Assembly (NCBI RefSeq): GCF_001039355.2
Contig: NW_019775443.1
Span: forward strand, 205,945-269,944
Direction: 5' to 3'
DNA: 64,000 bases
Source of the DNA: Lingula anatina
Lineage: Eukaryota; Brachiopoda; Lingulata; Lingulida; Lingulidae
Positions 35,901 through 47,694 of this stretch are shown one piece after another. The position numbers were made by a program, and so were the translations under genes. The stretch's first letter is position 1. Each line of letters opens with the position of its first letter. A model generated the notes under the pieces. The model saw only the letters and a program-made list of their open reading frames with translations, searched no databases and had not been told where the DNA came from.

Positions 35901-38900
35901 TTAGATAAAATGCAGTTCAAAATTTTCTTCAGGTCACTTTTAAATGGAGATGTTAATCATGATGGTTATGAAGACTTAATCATGGGATCCCCAGGTTATA
36001 GTGTGGAAGGAAACTATCAGGCTGGCAGGGTGTACATTGTATTAGGTAACTTATCTGGTTAACTCTGAACATTGATCATCTCATATGTGAAGATATACGT
36101 TTTAGCATTAAATTTAATTACCAGAAAGAACACTATTGAATTCAGAACAATTCTGTTTTGGACTTCTATTTCAGGTGGTCCAAATGGTCTTCCCAAGAAA
36201 GATCTAGATCTTAATAAGGAAGCCAACATCACCATTGAGTGTCCAGCTTTATGTGGCAGGGTGAGACGCCAAGGCTGAGTTTTATCCTGGCAGTATTAAT
36301 ATGCAATGATATTATTGTGAATATTTTATTGGGAGACTAAACCATATATTGCAATTGTGTTGGCTTACTCCAAAATGCTATAAATATTTTATTGTATTTA
36401 TACCAGCCTCCTTAAACTGTGGCAAAATAAAAGAAACTCTAGATTTCCTAGCATATTATCTCAATTCTTCACTTGACCTTAAAATGTGATTTTTGATTTC
36501 TTTAGCACTTTAGCATAGGTGCAAAAAATATATATTCATTTATCTTTTTTTTATTTTTAGCATTCACGGTTTGGCAGTGCTCTTGCTGTAGTGGATTTGA
36601 ATGCTGATGGGATTAATGACTTAGCTGTCAGTGCACCTTCAGACCTTACTGATTCTCTTAAATATTCTGTGAGTAAAACTTAAGATTTTTTGTTTAATGT
36701 TATGGTAAAGCTGTGGCAAACCATGCCTTTAAATTATATTGTTGTATCATTGCAAATGGCCTAATGTTGTGTATCATCATGTGTATCATCATATGATTGT
36801 ATTTGATTCTTTGCTAAGAGGTTTTGAAAAAAGAATATTATGAAGTGTTGGTCAGTGCTCAATAAAATTCCTTTTTTCTTTTTTGTCAGGGTTCAGTCCA
36901 TGTTTATTATGGACCACTTAAAGTTGGCATAGTACTTCAGGATCCAAGTGCGAACTACTCTTGCCAGGTGAGAACTTGTCCTTTTAACACCTTATACAAA
37001 GACAACCAGGTGACAGGACTGTAAACATTAATGGCATTGGTCATATGAGTTGTACATCACAAATAAATAACTTTCATGGATCATTATTTTTGGTGAAAAG
37101 ATAAATTGTTACATGGATAATATTTTCTTTTTCAAAATGACCTTAGGAGACCTACTGCAACTTTGGATGGACATTATCTGGGGGTGATGTGAACAGTGAT
37201 GGGTTTGCTGATCTTGTTATTGGCTCTCCTTTTGCTCCTGGGGGTGGAGAACAAAGAGGCAAAGTGACTGTCATTTTGGCAAAGAAGGGAAAAATTGATA
37301 GTACGCACATTTTTAATTAAGTTATATTATTTTACCACTGAAAAAGTAAGAACTGATCAAATAGATGAATTGTAGTGTTATTGTGAGTTGTGAGTGATCA
37401 GATGATTTACACATCTGTTGTATTCATTCTGAGTAATTCTCATGTTGAATGCAATATTACAGGGAACTAAACAGTTTTCTTTCATATTATTTTTGAACAG
37501 GTGGGAAGTTTGATTGGGTACAGAATGGTGAACAGGTATATCTAAGAATCTGCTCTTTCATTTCTCAGAACACTTTTGCAAGGTCATTTCTCTACCAGTC
37601 TTCACTTTTTACACAGAAATCTTTTAGTTTTATGCCCAGTGCTTTACAATATACCAGTATCTTTGTCACATTTAAAGAAAAAAAATGTCATGCAAAATAA
37701 TTACACCTTCAACTGCAAATATAAGGGATCAAACATGTTTATGGCTGTCAGCAGACTCGGTATCCACAGTAACAATTTCACTTCAGGATTACAGTTGGTT
37801 TGGATACAGTGTTGCAGTGAAGAAAACTAGTCTAGCAGGCAACTGGTTGATGATTGGAGCTCCCACATTCAGGAAGTGTGCCCTGTAAGTTCGTTAATTC
37901 ATGAATTGCATGCACTTTGACCATTATTGACTTCCAAAAACAGTATTGATTTATTCCTGAACAGATGTTCTTTTTTTTGTGAATTATAACAGGTGTTTTT
38001 TTTTTTAAATACTTAGAAGATATAAATTCTTTATTATTTGCATTTCAGAGCTAACTGCAGTTTTAATGCCAAGGACAAACAAAGTGTGGGGAAGTTGTAC
38101 ATATATGTGTTGCCTACATACAAGCTGACATACTCGTTTATTGGCAGTGAAGAGCATGCCAAGTTGGGCAGTAGTTTTAGTGTGGGAGCACCCTTTGAAA
38201 AGTATACTGATATGTTAGCAATAGGCATTCCAGATATTGGTAATTATGATCACTAATGTTTTCCCTTTTTCTTCAGAAAAAGATTAAAATACTTGATGAA
38301 ATATAAGTGATACCATTGCTATAAAGAATGAATTGCATTGTTTTTTTGAAAAGAAATTAAGTTTAGAAAATAAATTGAAAACATGATCTGTAAAATATAA
38401 AACAGCCAAAATCTCTGTCATAGTTAAACTTGCCAATTTCTATGAAAAGTCTGCAAGCTACAGAAAATTTACATAGAAATTAGAAGGTTGGCATTAAATC
38501 CATGCACTGCCGAGTAATGCAATTATGAGAAAACATTAAATGAAGCAGTTCTGTGACATACAGAGCTATCACTTTGTTTTGTAGATGTCCAAGGTTCAGT
38601 CGTGGGGTATTCAGTACCATTTCACCAGGCAGGAGGGGTTTTGGTGTATAATGTTTCAAACCTTCTTAGAGACTACAAGAGACTAGTAACATCTTTCTCT
38701 GGTGATAGAAGATTTGACAGATTTGGAGTCACTGTGAAGGTAAGACATAAATATCCTGTAGAATATAGCAGGATAAATACTTTTAATGGGCCATATTAAT
38801 TGTGTTGCCATTATTTCCTTGGTGATTTTTAATATAGAATTGTATGGGCATTTTCAGTTGATATTTACATTCTGTGCAAGGCTCTAAATGTAATTGCACT

Positions 38901-40161
38901 TACATGTACACAGATTCCTTGAAGTATAAATGAAATTTCCCAAGTCAACAGGTTGTCACATATGATATTCTTGTATTAGTTTGCAGATTTAAATGGTGAT
39001 GGTCTCGATGACTTTTTGTTGTCTGCACCACTGCGAACAGACGACATAACAGAAGAGCTGGAAGGAGGTATTTTCTCATCTTATTAGTTTTGAGAATAGA
39101 GCAATTTTGAATGGCGTATTTAGCCTTGGAATTCTGGAATATTGGAATATTCAGGATATTGGAAATTAGTTTTGGAAGGTAAAATTCAAGTATTGGATGT
39201 TGAATTTTTCTTAGAAATTTTTATTGAAGCAGGAAAGTTTTCAAATCTGTTTCCTTTCTTTACTGAATTGACCTGCATGTAATATATCATTTGACGGCTA
39301 TTAATATGTGTGCATTTTTTTAAACAGCTGAACAAGGCACAGTGTATGTGTATTTAGACAACTTTCCTATTGGAAATACTACAATGAATGATTGTAAAGA
39401 CAGCAGAGTGATACCATGCCCTGGTGAAAAGGTAATAAAGACACATTTGTGATCGTTCTATGGGGGTTGGGCAGGAAAATGCTAACTTGACTGTAAATGT
39501 GTGCTACTTATTCTTTTACTGTTGCATTAAACGCTTACAACATTTGATTATTTTATGACACAGAGCAGATATGTTAAGTCATACTTGTAAAATTAATTTC
39601 AGTTTAATGAAGTATTAACAATGGGTTAAATTTTATAATGAATCTGTTCAGGCATATGGTCAGTTAATATTTGGTGAAGACCAGGCTAGATTTGGGAAGG
39701 ACCTTGCAGTGGTGGCAGTTACGGCACAAAAGGTAACCAGATTTCAACTTTGGAAGGCGTATTTTATATCAGTTAAAATTTCATTCTTTATTTGTCGGTA
39801 AATAAATTATGTTGAAATGGTTTCAACCACCCCCAGTATGTAAAAGGGATAGATTAATGCTGCAGTGAGATAATCTGTGGGCATATCAAAAGATTTCTCT
39901 TACTGTTTGACTCATCATGTTCTGAAACACAACAAATATTCAGGCACTTATTGTTACCACATAATTTAATGTTACTTGCTGCTGGACTTCTTTTATGAAT
40001 GCTCTCCTATGTGTTAAAGTTAAAAGTAGGTGTAACTCCTTTTCAGCTCAATAAATTATAAATGGTTTCTCATTTTTCAGAGAGAGATAGCTGTGTCAGC
40101 TATTCACAGTTCTAGCACAGCTAGGCTAGGAGGAGCTGTTGCCATTTACACTCTTCAGTAA
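29976..40161 (+). CDS. GPLD1: Glycosylphosphatidylinositol-specific phospholipase D
   Basis: A secreted enzyme that hydrolyses the inositol phosphate bond of GPI anchors and releases anchored proteins. Coding exons: 29976-30081, 30407-30462, 30730-30808, 30979-31076, 31419-31529, 32180-32228, 32409-32469, 32700-32807, 32980-33007, 34809-34948, 35178-35364, 35499-35614, 35933-36045, 36175-36260, 36561-36668, 36890-36967, 37147-37300, 37501-37535, 37787-37884, 38049-38239, 38585-38739, 38980-39067, 39328-39431, 39652-39732 and 40081-40161. They total 836 aa; human is 840. A signal peptide (FVLLLCSSLIHS) precedes CGLTTHTEIG. The zinc-dependent phospholipase domain has His-rich motifs (KHQDAFQAG, EDTHWAPFLN, SHQIADITWHSLG, DAHNVGDFGGD). 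The C-terminal half is an FG-GAP beta-propeller with calcium loops DVNHDGYED, DLNADGIND, DVNSDGFAD and DLNGDGLDD. Start is the first in-frame ATG. Confidence 0.96.
33174..34481 (-). mobile_element. Kolobok-like DNA transposon with THAP gene, in GPLD1 intron 9
   Basis: TTAA occurs directly at both edges (33170-33173 and 34482-34485). The ends are inverted: AGGTATACTGTG on the left and AGGCCTACTATG on the right when complemented. TTAA target duplications, termini starting AGG and a THAP-domain protein are together typical of the Kolobok superfamily. piggyBac also uses TTAA, but it lacks THAP. At 1308 bp the element is far too short for a full transposase, so it is non-autonomous or internally deleted. 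It is oriented against GPLD1. Confidence 0.65.
33792..34238 (-). CDS. THAP-domain protein encoded by the transposon
   Basis: A 148-aa open frame starting MPQSCVAPGCRN with a complete THAP zinc finger (C2CH DNA-binding module). It has Cys5 and Cys10, a conserved Trp near residue 35, then ARICSDHF giving the second Cys and the His, and the terminal AVPSIF motif near residue 88. The 55 residues after the domain have no recognised motif. No transposase catalytic domain follows. The frame is uninterrupted while the rest of the element looks decayed. This may reflect recent insertion or selection; I cannot tell which. Confidence 0.7.
   Translation of the reverse strand: MPQSCVAPGCRNVGYDKKDICCYILPADAAKRKIWLNSLKLKNPSTVSKHARICSDHFEPECFVRDLRAELFGEKARRKLKDDAVPSIFDFSEYQNATVNARALPTRVLPVGCVQDVVEFFGYVSENFNINMIVESNFYSTYCCTDHV
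34507..34735. mobile_element. Small inverted-repeat element next to the THAP transposon
   Basis: The left end (gcattcccagagatttagat) and the complement of the right end (catttccatagattttagat) form imperfect terminal inverted repeats of about 25 bases. The right half matches 8090-8195. The element begins about 20 bases after the right TTAA of the THAP transposon. No coding capacity. Confidence 0.55.
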
Positions 40162-42010
40162 AGGAGAACTGTTCCGTTTTAATACATTAAAGCGCACCCA
40201 AACCCAACTATGCAAAAAAAGGTTCACATTCCCTTACAGATCTAATGGTTTTGTGCAATATTGGACCATGATATTTCAAATGTGATATTTGACAGGTCAT
40301 TATTAAGTTATAATTAGCTCTAACATATGTATTGCTCTATTATTCAGGTAAACTGAACATACAAACCTGAATTAAAACAGATTTTCAGGTTGTGTATTGT
40401 GAATACAGAGGTGTTGGCATCATGGCTCCTGAAGCCAGTTGTTGCATTAAGTTGACATCCAAATACTGATCATGGTACCCATTCCAGTTATTGTCTGTGA
40501 TTGTTTTGGCAATTTCTCAGTGGAAACTTAGCTTTAGCTTATATTTTTATAGCATTTTATAAATGAAATTTTGGCCAGTTTTGTTGAATCAGTATCAAAA
40601 TATTTCAAGAAGAGATTATCATTTAGGGCACATGCCTATTCAATTTTGATTATTATTAATTCCCATTTTTGTTTCTGACAAATTCATGTCAATCATCTGT
40701 TTAGACATCTTTTATCTCTGGACATCCACTTGTAGTTGTGTAATTACTGAAGATCTGGTTCGATTTGGGGCACAAATCAGAATACTTTCATATACTTTAA
40801 TTTTCAATTTTTTATTCTTCCCGCAATCTAAAAGCATTAAAATTTGTGGCACAAACAAGGTTATTTTTCACTGAATTGTGCATTGTTTTATTTTTGTACA
40901 GCATATGAAAATACAAAATGCACATGGTAATTAGGAAACACTTGGTTTAATCATCAGTTTTCACATTGACATGATGATGATGTCTACAGCTATATACATC
41001 AGACTTGAGCACAGGTAGATATATATGTTATATATTATATATAGATATATAGATTCTGCTGTACACCAACATTAAGTGTATAAATGCATGTACCTTTATT
41101 GGTATATTCATACTTAGCAAAGAGTCAATGCACTGAATGGTGTTTATGTTAACCTGCCACCAAAACACCATGAAATAATTACCACTACCACCTACGTGTG
41201 GCTGTCTCCTTACCAAAAAAATATGCAAAATATTGTGAAGGATACAAATGTTACTAATTTCACAGATATACATATAATAATCTATGTTATGGAACAATCT
41301 TTCAATGTACAAATGAATGTACAGAAGTATATGGCCACACCTATAAACAGTATATACATGAATGTGGTGACCATTTTGATTTATATTCCATAGACACCTT
41401 TGTACATGATTGCAACATAATGCACCAAATTTATTTGCACACTTTGCCCCTAGGGACAATATCTCGTATGTTGTAAAAAAAAAATTAATATATTTCAACA
41501 GAGTTTTTATTAAAATAAATGTCAATCTCTCAAAGTATCTGAAAAGGTGTTCTTTTGTAATTTAATAAAATAATATTCCCCAGTGGCAATAACTTCATAT
41601 TTTGTCTACGGACTACGACACCAACAGTTTGACAACCAAGGCACCCACATTTTACTACAATGGTACACAGGTTTTCTATATACATTATTCTTGAACAGCA
41701 AACACGCTCCTGATAAATAACACAACATGTACCATTTACTCCTGCTGCATCTTGAAGAAAAACAAAATATTGGCAAATAGTTTGGGTTTGAAACCACACA
41801 CTGATTGTTAGAAGTGCCTTGTAACAGGTCAGCTTTTCTAAAAAAAAATCCTCTCCATGGATGGATGACCAATGCTGCACACATCAACCCTGCAAAACCC
41901 TCTATATACCACTACCACTACATCATATGGCCCCAATGTAGAATGAGAAGTTTGAAGACTAGATTTGTTCATTAAGTTCCTGTGGGATTTGTCACAGAGG
42001 GCACCAAGGG
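40162..42010. other. Shared 3' region of convergent GPLD1 and NCOA6
   Basis: No coding sequence is supported. For GPLD1, weak ATTAAA signals occur near 40372 and 40833. For NCOA6, a minus-strand AATAAA lies at 41506-41511, about 500 bases after its stop codon. The 3' UTRs may come close or overlap. Confidence 0.45.
41506..41511 (-). terminator. Candidate NCOA6 polyadenylation signal
   Basis: TTTATT on the plus strand, giving AATAAA on the minus strand, 500 bases past the NCOA6 stop codon. Another minus-strand AATAAA near 40889 would give a longer 3' UTR overlapping GPLD1. Confidence 0.35.
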
Positions 42011-45000
42011 TCACCTACGCCTCTTGCCGGTCAGGTGAGGGGGGTCTTGTTGATCTGTGGAATAAACATAAACCATTTATTATCATACCTTTTATGAACA
42101 AAAAAAGGGTATTAATTTTAATTCTCTGACACAGAAACATAACCAGTAGATCTTGCTCACTGACGTATTTCAAACCAAACTAACAAGTGACAATGCAGTT
42201 GACGACAACAGTTTTATGTAACACATTTACACTGAAGATACAGAATTTCCCAAAATGAAAAAAAAAAAAAAAGATTTTACTGCTCTTGTCACAGCAAAGT
42301 GGTTTAAAAAACTGTCTCTCACCTTTTGCTGATCTAGTTGATCTTGTGGTTCTCTTTTGTGCAGGTTCCAAAGATGACTCGGGTGCATTTTTCAAACCTT
42401 TATTCTTAGCACCAGGTTTTTCTTCTGCTGAAAAATTAAAATAAAAGTTTCAAGTATTTTTTCAATGTCATGTAAAGAAATGCAGTCTAAAAGCCTGACA
42501 AGCTTTTGCTTGAATAGTCTACATTTATGAAACATGGTTATTTTACCCACATGACATGACATACAAAAATAAAATAGTTCTGTACATTCACATCTGACAT
42601 AAGAGGAAATCACCATTTCATACTTCTATTCAATATTTCACGAGCTAAAACTATGTTTTTTTACCTTTATTTTTTGCATTCTTTCTGCAAGGCCCCTTTT
42701 TGCCGTCCCCATTTTCTGAAATGTCCTCTTTTTTCACTTTCCCCTTCTGTAATGGTTCTGCTTCATTCTGGTTATCTGAAATAACTTGGGCTTCTTTGTG
42801 AGCTCTGCTTCTAGTTCTCGTACCCCTTGTCAACTGATCTGCTTCAGTCTTAGTGCCAATATCAACACTTTTTCCAGCAGTCCTTCCCAATTTTAATGTA
42901 GCCTTTTGGGTCTCTGCCTGAATTGGGCCATTTTTGGCTTTATTGCCACTTACTGGTTCTTTCCTGCGTGCATTCCTCCGATTTCCCATCTTTAAATCAT
43001 TGAGAGAGACATTGTCATCTTCACTAGACAGAAGTTCCTCAGAAAGCACATTTTCACTGTTCTCATCTTTCATCTTTTTCATCTGATTTTGAGTCATTTC
43101 AGGAGAAGGTTCTTCACTCACCTCCAACTTTCTCTTTCCACGTAATGCCCTGACACTCTTATTGGTGCCCTCTTCTGTATTGTTCACTGGGGTGGTAGCA
43201 TTTACAGTCTCTACTTTCTGTCGGCTTCTTGGAGTGGATCTCGTTACGGGTGTGGTTCTGGTAACTGGAGATTCTCTCTTGCTTGCTCTTGTTGCTCTGT
43301 GTCCATCCTTTTCAAGACTACCATTACTGTGATTTGATTCAACAGATTCTCGGTTTTTTCTCTGCATCACTCGGTCTGCTTTCGGTGTTATTTCTGCTTT
43401 TGCTTCAGAGCTTAAGTTTTCATTGATATTTTCTTGCCTTACAGAGCTCTGTTCCTCCATCTCTTTACATTCATTACTTGGGCTATGAGAACCTTCATTC
43501 TCTGGAGGATTTTCAGGTAGAACTTCTTCCGCTTGATTATTTTCAGGTTCATTTTCTTTCTTTACTTCTGAATCTAATTTATTTATTTTGGTACTAGAAT
43601 TTTCTTCACAACCTTCCAGCTTCCTTTTTACACCTTTACTTGGGTCTGTCTGTTTGGCATCTGTCTGTTCTTCTTGCTTCTCACTCTCTTTGTGCTGTAT
43701 TTCATTCTCTTCAGGTTCGTGACTAGTTGATTCAGAGGAGCTTAGTTCAGGTTTATGATACATGTGATCTGAAGTCTCTGTATTTACCGTATGACTAACA
43801 CTCTCTTTAGAGGAAGTTTCTACTGAAAATGGTTTTACCATCTGAACTGGAGGGACTTGGACCAGTCGTCCAGGTGAGTGGCCTATAGAGGGAGGCACTC
43901 TCTGTACCTGTACAGCCTGTGTGACTGGCACTGTGTGGTGTGACTTAACGGTACCGACTAGCTGCTGAACTGGAGTAGGGCTGGGTGACTGCTGGCAATT
44001 CTGCCCTGGACTTGACTGTTGGTACTGTTCTTTGGACTGGGCAGTCAACTGTCCATGTGAGCTTGCTGTGGGGCTAAGTGGGCTTACCTGTACAGGAGAA
44101 GGTGTGGGAAATGTGGCATTAGGACTCAAGGCCCCCAATTCCAGCGGACTTCTCCTACTCTTGGGACTGTGACTCTCAGACCACCTAGCTAACATCTCCA
44201 TATTTGACACACCATCCTGCTGAATTATTCTAGTTGGTACAGTCTTGGGGAGAACTAAACTAGGAGGATGTCCTAGGATGTGAGTTTGCATAGGCTGTGC
44301 TGTGGCCAGGGTAGCCAACGGTTTCACAATGGGTGTGCGCCCTTCTTCAACAGCTCCCATGGGTGGAACTAATTTTTGCACAGACTCTGTTAACCCATAG
44401 GGAAACATTGGGGCTGTGACAGTGTGTGCTTGACTCGTTAACAGTGAAGGTGCCGTATGAAGGGATTTCTGAACAAAATTAAGAAATGAAGGGTTGTGTG
44501 CAAAGGCTATACCACCTGTGTTGAGAAGACTCCTGCTGGCTAGGGGTGAAGCCTTATGTGCTGCTGGGACGGGAGCTTTAGTGAAGGCACTGCTTGTTAA
44601 GTGTGTGCTTGTGATGGACTGATGTGTTGTCACCACAGAGGTCACACTGGGGGGAGATCTACTCTGATGGGCAACTAAAGAGACAGGGGAGGATGATACT
44701 GGCAACCCATCAGTTCTGGTCACCTTTTCTTCGTGCAGTATACTGTCAATGGAGAAGGATGAAGACTTGGCTGGGTGCTGAGAGGAGCACACAGGTGGTG
44801 CTTCAGGGGGAAGCTTCATCTCTGTTGTTGACAAGGGTTCTACTTCTGGCTCTGGCAACTGGGGTTTTTCCTGGGCATCAACTTCAGCACTCTCAACGGC
44901 AGGGATCTCAAAGCTCTTCACATCAACTGGAGACTGAGTGGGAGCCAGCTGCTCTGCAACATCTTCAGTATTCTCTGTTTGGTTTGACTCAAGGGGTAAG

Positions 45001-47660
45001 GCTGATACTGGAGGAAAACTACACACTTCTGGACTGGGAATTTGTGCCTCTCTCCTAATTTCTGCATCTCGATCATACATAGGTTTTAAAATAGAGATTC
45101 CTTTATGGCGAAGCTTGCTGGGAGGTTTTGATGGAGAAGGGCTTGCTTCTTTTGTATTAGTGTCTGCATGACTTAAAGGTACATCCTCTTCTGTGCACAA
45201 ATTTTCTTTGCTGATAATATCATTTACAGCAGAATTCATCCCACTTTCTCCAGGTGGTTGCTCTTCTTGATTACTATCAACAACATTGGTATTTTCAGAA
45301 GTTGGAATGTGTACATCTTCAGTTTCTAGAACTGACTCAGTAACAGTGTTTGTCTCTTTTTGTTCACCTTCCACAGGTATATCTTTTATCTCTGAACTAT
45401 TTATTTCCTTGGTCTCAAGCTGCTGAATAGGTAAAGAAGGTTCCACTACTTCTGCTTCTGGGGTCATATCTGAAACATCTTTATCACCAGGCTCATCTTT
45501 TTGCTGACCTTCATTAATTGGCATAACATCCTCAGTGACTACAGAAGCTGGGGGATTAACAGTGTCTCCAATGTCCATAACACCTTGGTCAATATTTGGT
45601 GATGAGAGGTCAGATACATCACCATCTTTGTCCGTTTCCTCTACAACAGTTGCCTGCTCAGTCTGATATTCACTCACCGAGTCCTTCACTACAGAAATCT
45701 CTGCAGATGTATCTTCATTAGCAGATGCCATATTTTCCTCAATCCCCATGGGAATATTTTCTGTACTTTCATTAACAGGAGTTTCTGTTGCATTTACTTC
45801 AGTACTTTCAATATCTGGCTTCCCCGCACTCTCTCCTTCATCTTTCCCATCATTTCTCAACTCATCTTCATGAGCTATACTGCTGCTGTTATAATCAGTA
45901 ACTTCATTTTCATTTTCGCCAATAGATGGCAGCATGGTCACCTCTTTCTCCACTATAGCTGTCTCCTTTTCTGAGTTAGTGAGCTCCCCATCTTTACAGT
46001 CTGGTATAACTGCTATCTCATCATTCCCAACAACAGGGGCATCTTCCTTGGGAATGTTAGTCTCCATTGCAGAATCACAAACGTCCAATTTTTCTTCATC
46101 ATTTCCAGTATTGCTTTGTGAATCAATTGGTAAAGCACACTTCACTTCAGAGTCATTTCCAGCATCTTCTGAAATTGAATCTGTGCTCTCTGCTTCTAAA
46201 ACGCTACTAGCATTGTCAGTGTGAGATGTGTGAGACGTCTCAATTGGCACATCCATAGACTCCACTAGTGGTGATGAGGTATTCAAGTTTGTTTCATTTT
46301 GCTCAGTTTTAATTTCAGCAGCTTCACATGGTAAGGGATTCTCCTCTATTTGTGGTGACTTGGTTGTTTCTACAGCAGTAGGTTGTTCTTCCATATCCAT
46401 TTTGCCTTGTTCAGGAGACTTCTCCTCCATATCTTCAGATGGCACCTTGGAAATCTCTACTTTATCTTCACTCGCTGAACTTGATGGTTCTGAAAGGAAA
46501 AGGTAAAAAAATAAGAATACTGTCTGAAAATTGCTATACCAATCTTTAAAATAAGCTATATTTTGCAATAAAATCTTTCAAACTGGCAAACAATTAAGTC
46601 CAGGGCAGTTTATGGTCTGATAATAAAATTCAATACCCTAATATTACTCTGTTGAAATGATGATGACTCTAGCTGGATTTACAATAAGCATTTTATTGAT
46701 CCGAAGCTACAAGTACAGGAAATAATAGGCTTACTGTGGAGGGCAAATCTAGATTGGGATGACTTCCAAATTGAATGAATGAATGAATGTATGTGAACCC
46801 TGCCAGAATCAAAAGCCTTCCTTAGAAGGTTATTTTCCCCAAAAAACTTTATTACAAAATATAACCTCAAAGTTCATTTTCCTTCCAAAGATTGTTACAA
46901 TTAATAATATAGCTTCAAAGTTCATTTTCCCCCCAAATATTATAACAAATACAACCCAAATTCCCAGACCGAACCATATTTGCAAAAACGGTATTTCTTT
47001 GGTTTAGGTAATGATTAAATTAACCTGGCTTTTTGTAAGCACAGTTTGCAGTTTCAATGGCTACCAGGCCAAAGATACTTATTTTAGATCAATATACCTC
47101 GTTTTCTTGCCAAGAAAAATAAATCTTCATTAATAATATTACAAAAAATTTTAACCATGTGCAATATTTGCAGAGGTAAATATTTATGTTACTACACACA
47201 AAGTATAGAGCAGATTATAAATCAACACAGGAATAAGTGAGTTGTCTATTATCCTTCAGACAGTGCACAAGATTAATCTTGCCTTTCACATACCCTCTTT
47301 CAGTCCTCTCTTATCTATAAGCCCATGTTGTGCTTGAATGTTGAAGTTAAATCACTGAACTGACATCTTACAAAATTGCACACATACACACAAACAAGGA
47401 AAAAAGAACAAGAGCAAGGCAAAAGGAGGTAGTAAAAGGATGTTATAAATAAATCTTTTTTAACAGTTCAAACAATATTCTTAATGGTCCACTTCAGATT
47501 ATGTCAACTTCCTTCAAGGCAGCTGGTACATGAACAATGCTGTGTGGTTTGTATCACCCAGTCACTGGCAACTGTTACAAAAGATTTAATGGAGTTGAAA
47601 TTTTGTCTTTTGTTGAGATTCTATAGTCACCCTACCCTTTATAATGAAAACTGGGGTCAT

Positions 47661-47694
<34 letters not shown>

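Noticed and set aside
41028-41525. 165-codon minus-strand open frame in the GPLD1/NCOA6 3' region
   Set aside because: Biased AT-rich composition, no recognisable domain, and it lies in the expected 3' UTR of NCOA6.
44624-45058. Plus-strand open frames inside the large NCOA6 exon
   Set aside because: Shadows of the real minus-strand coding sequence; the minus frame is conserved and in phase with its neighbours.
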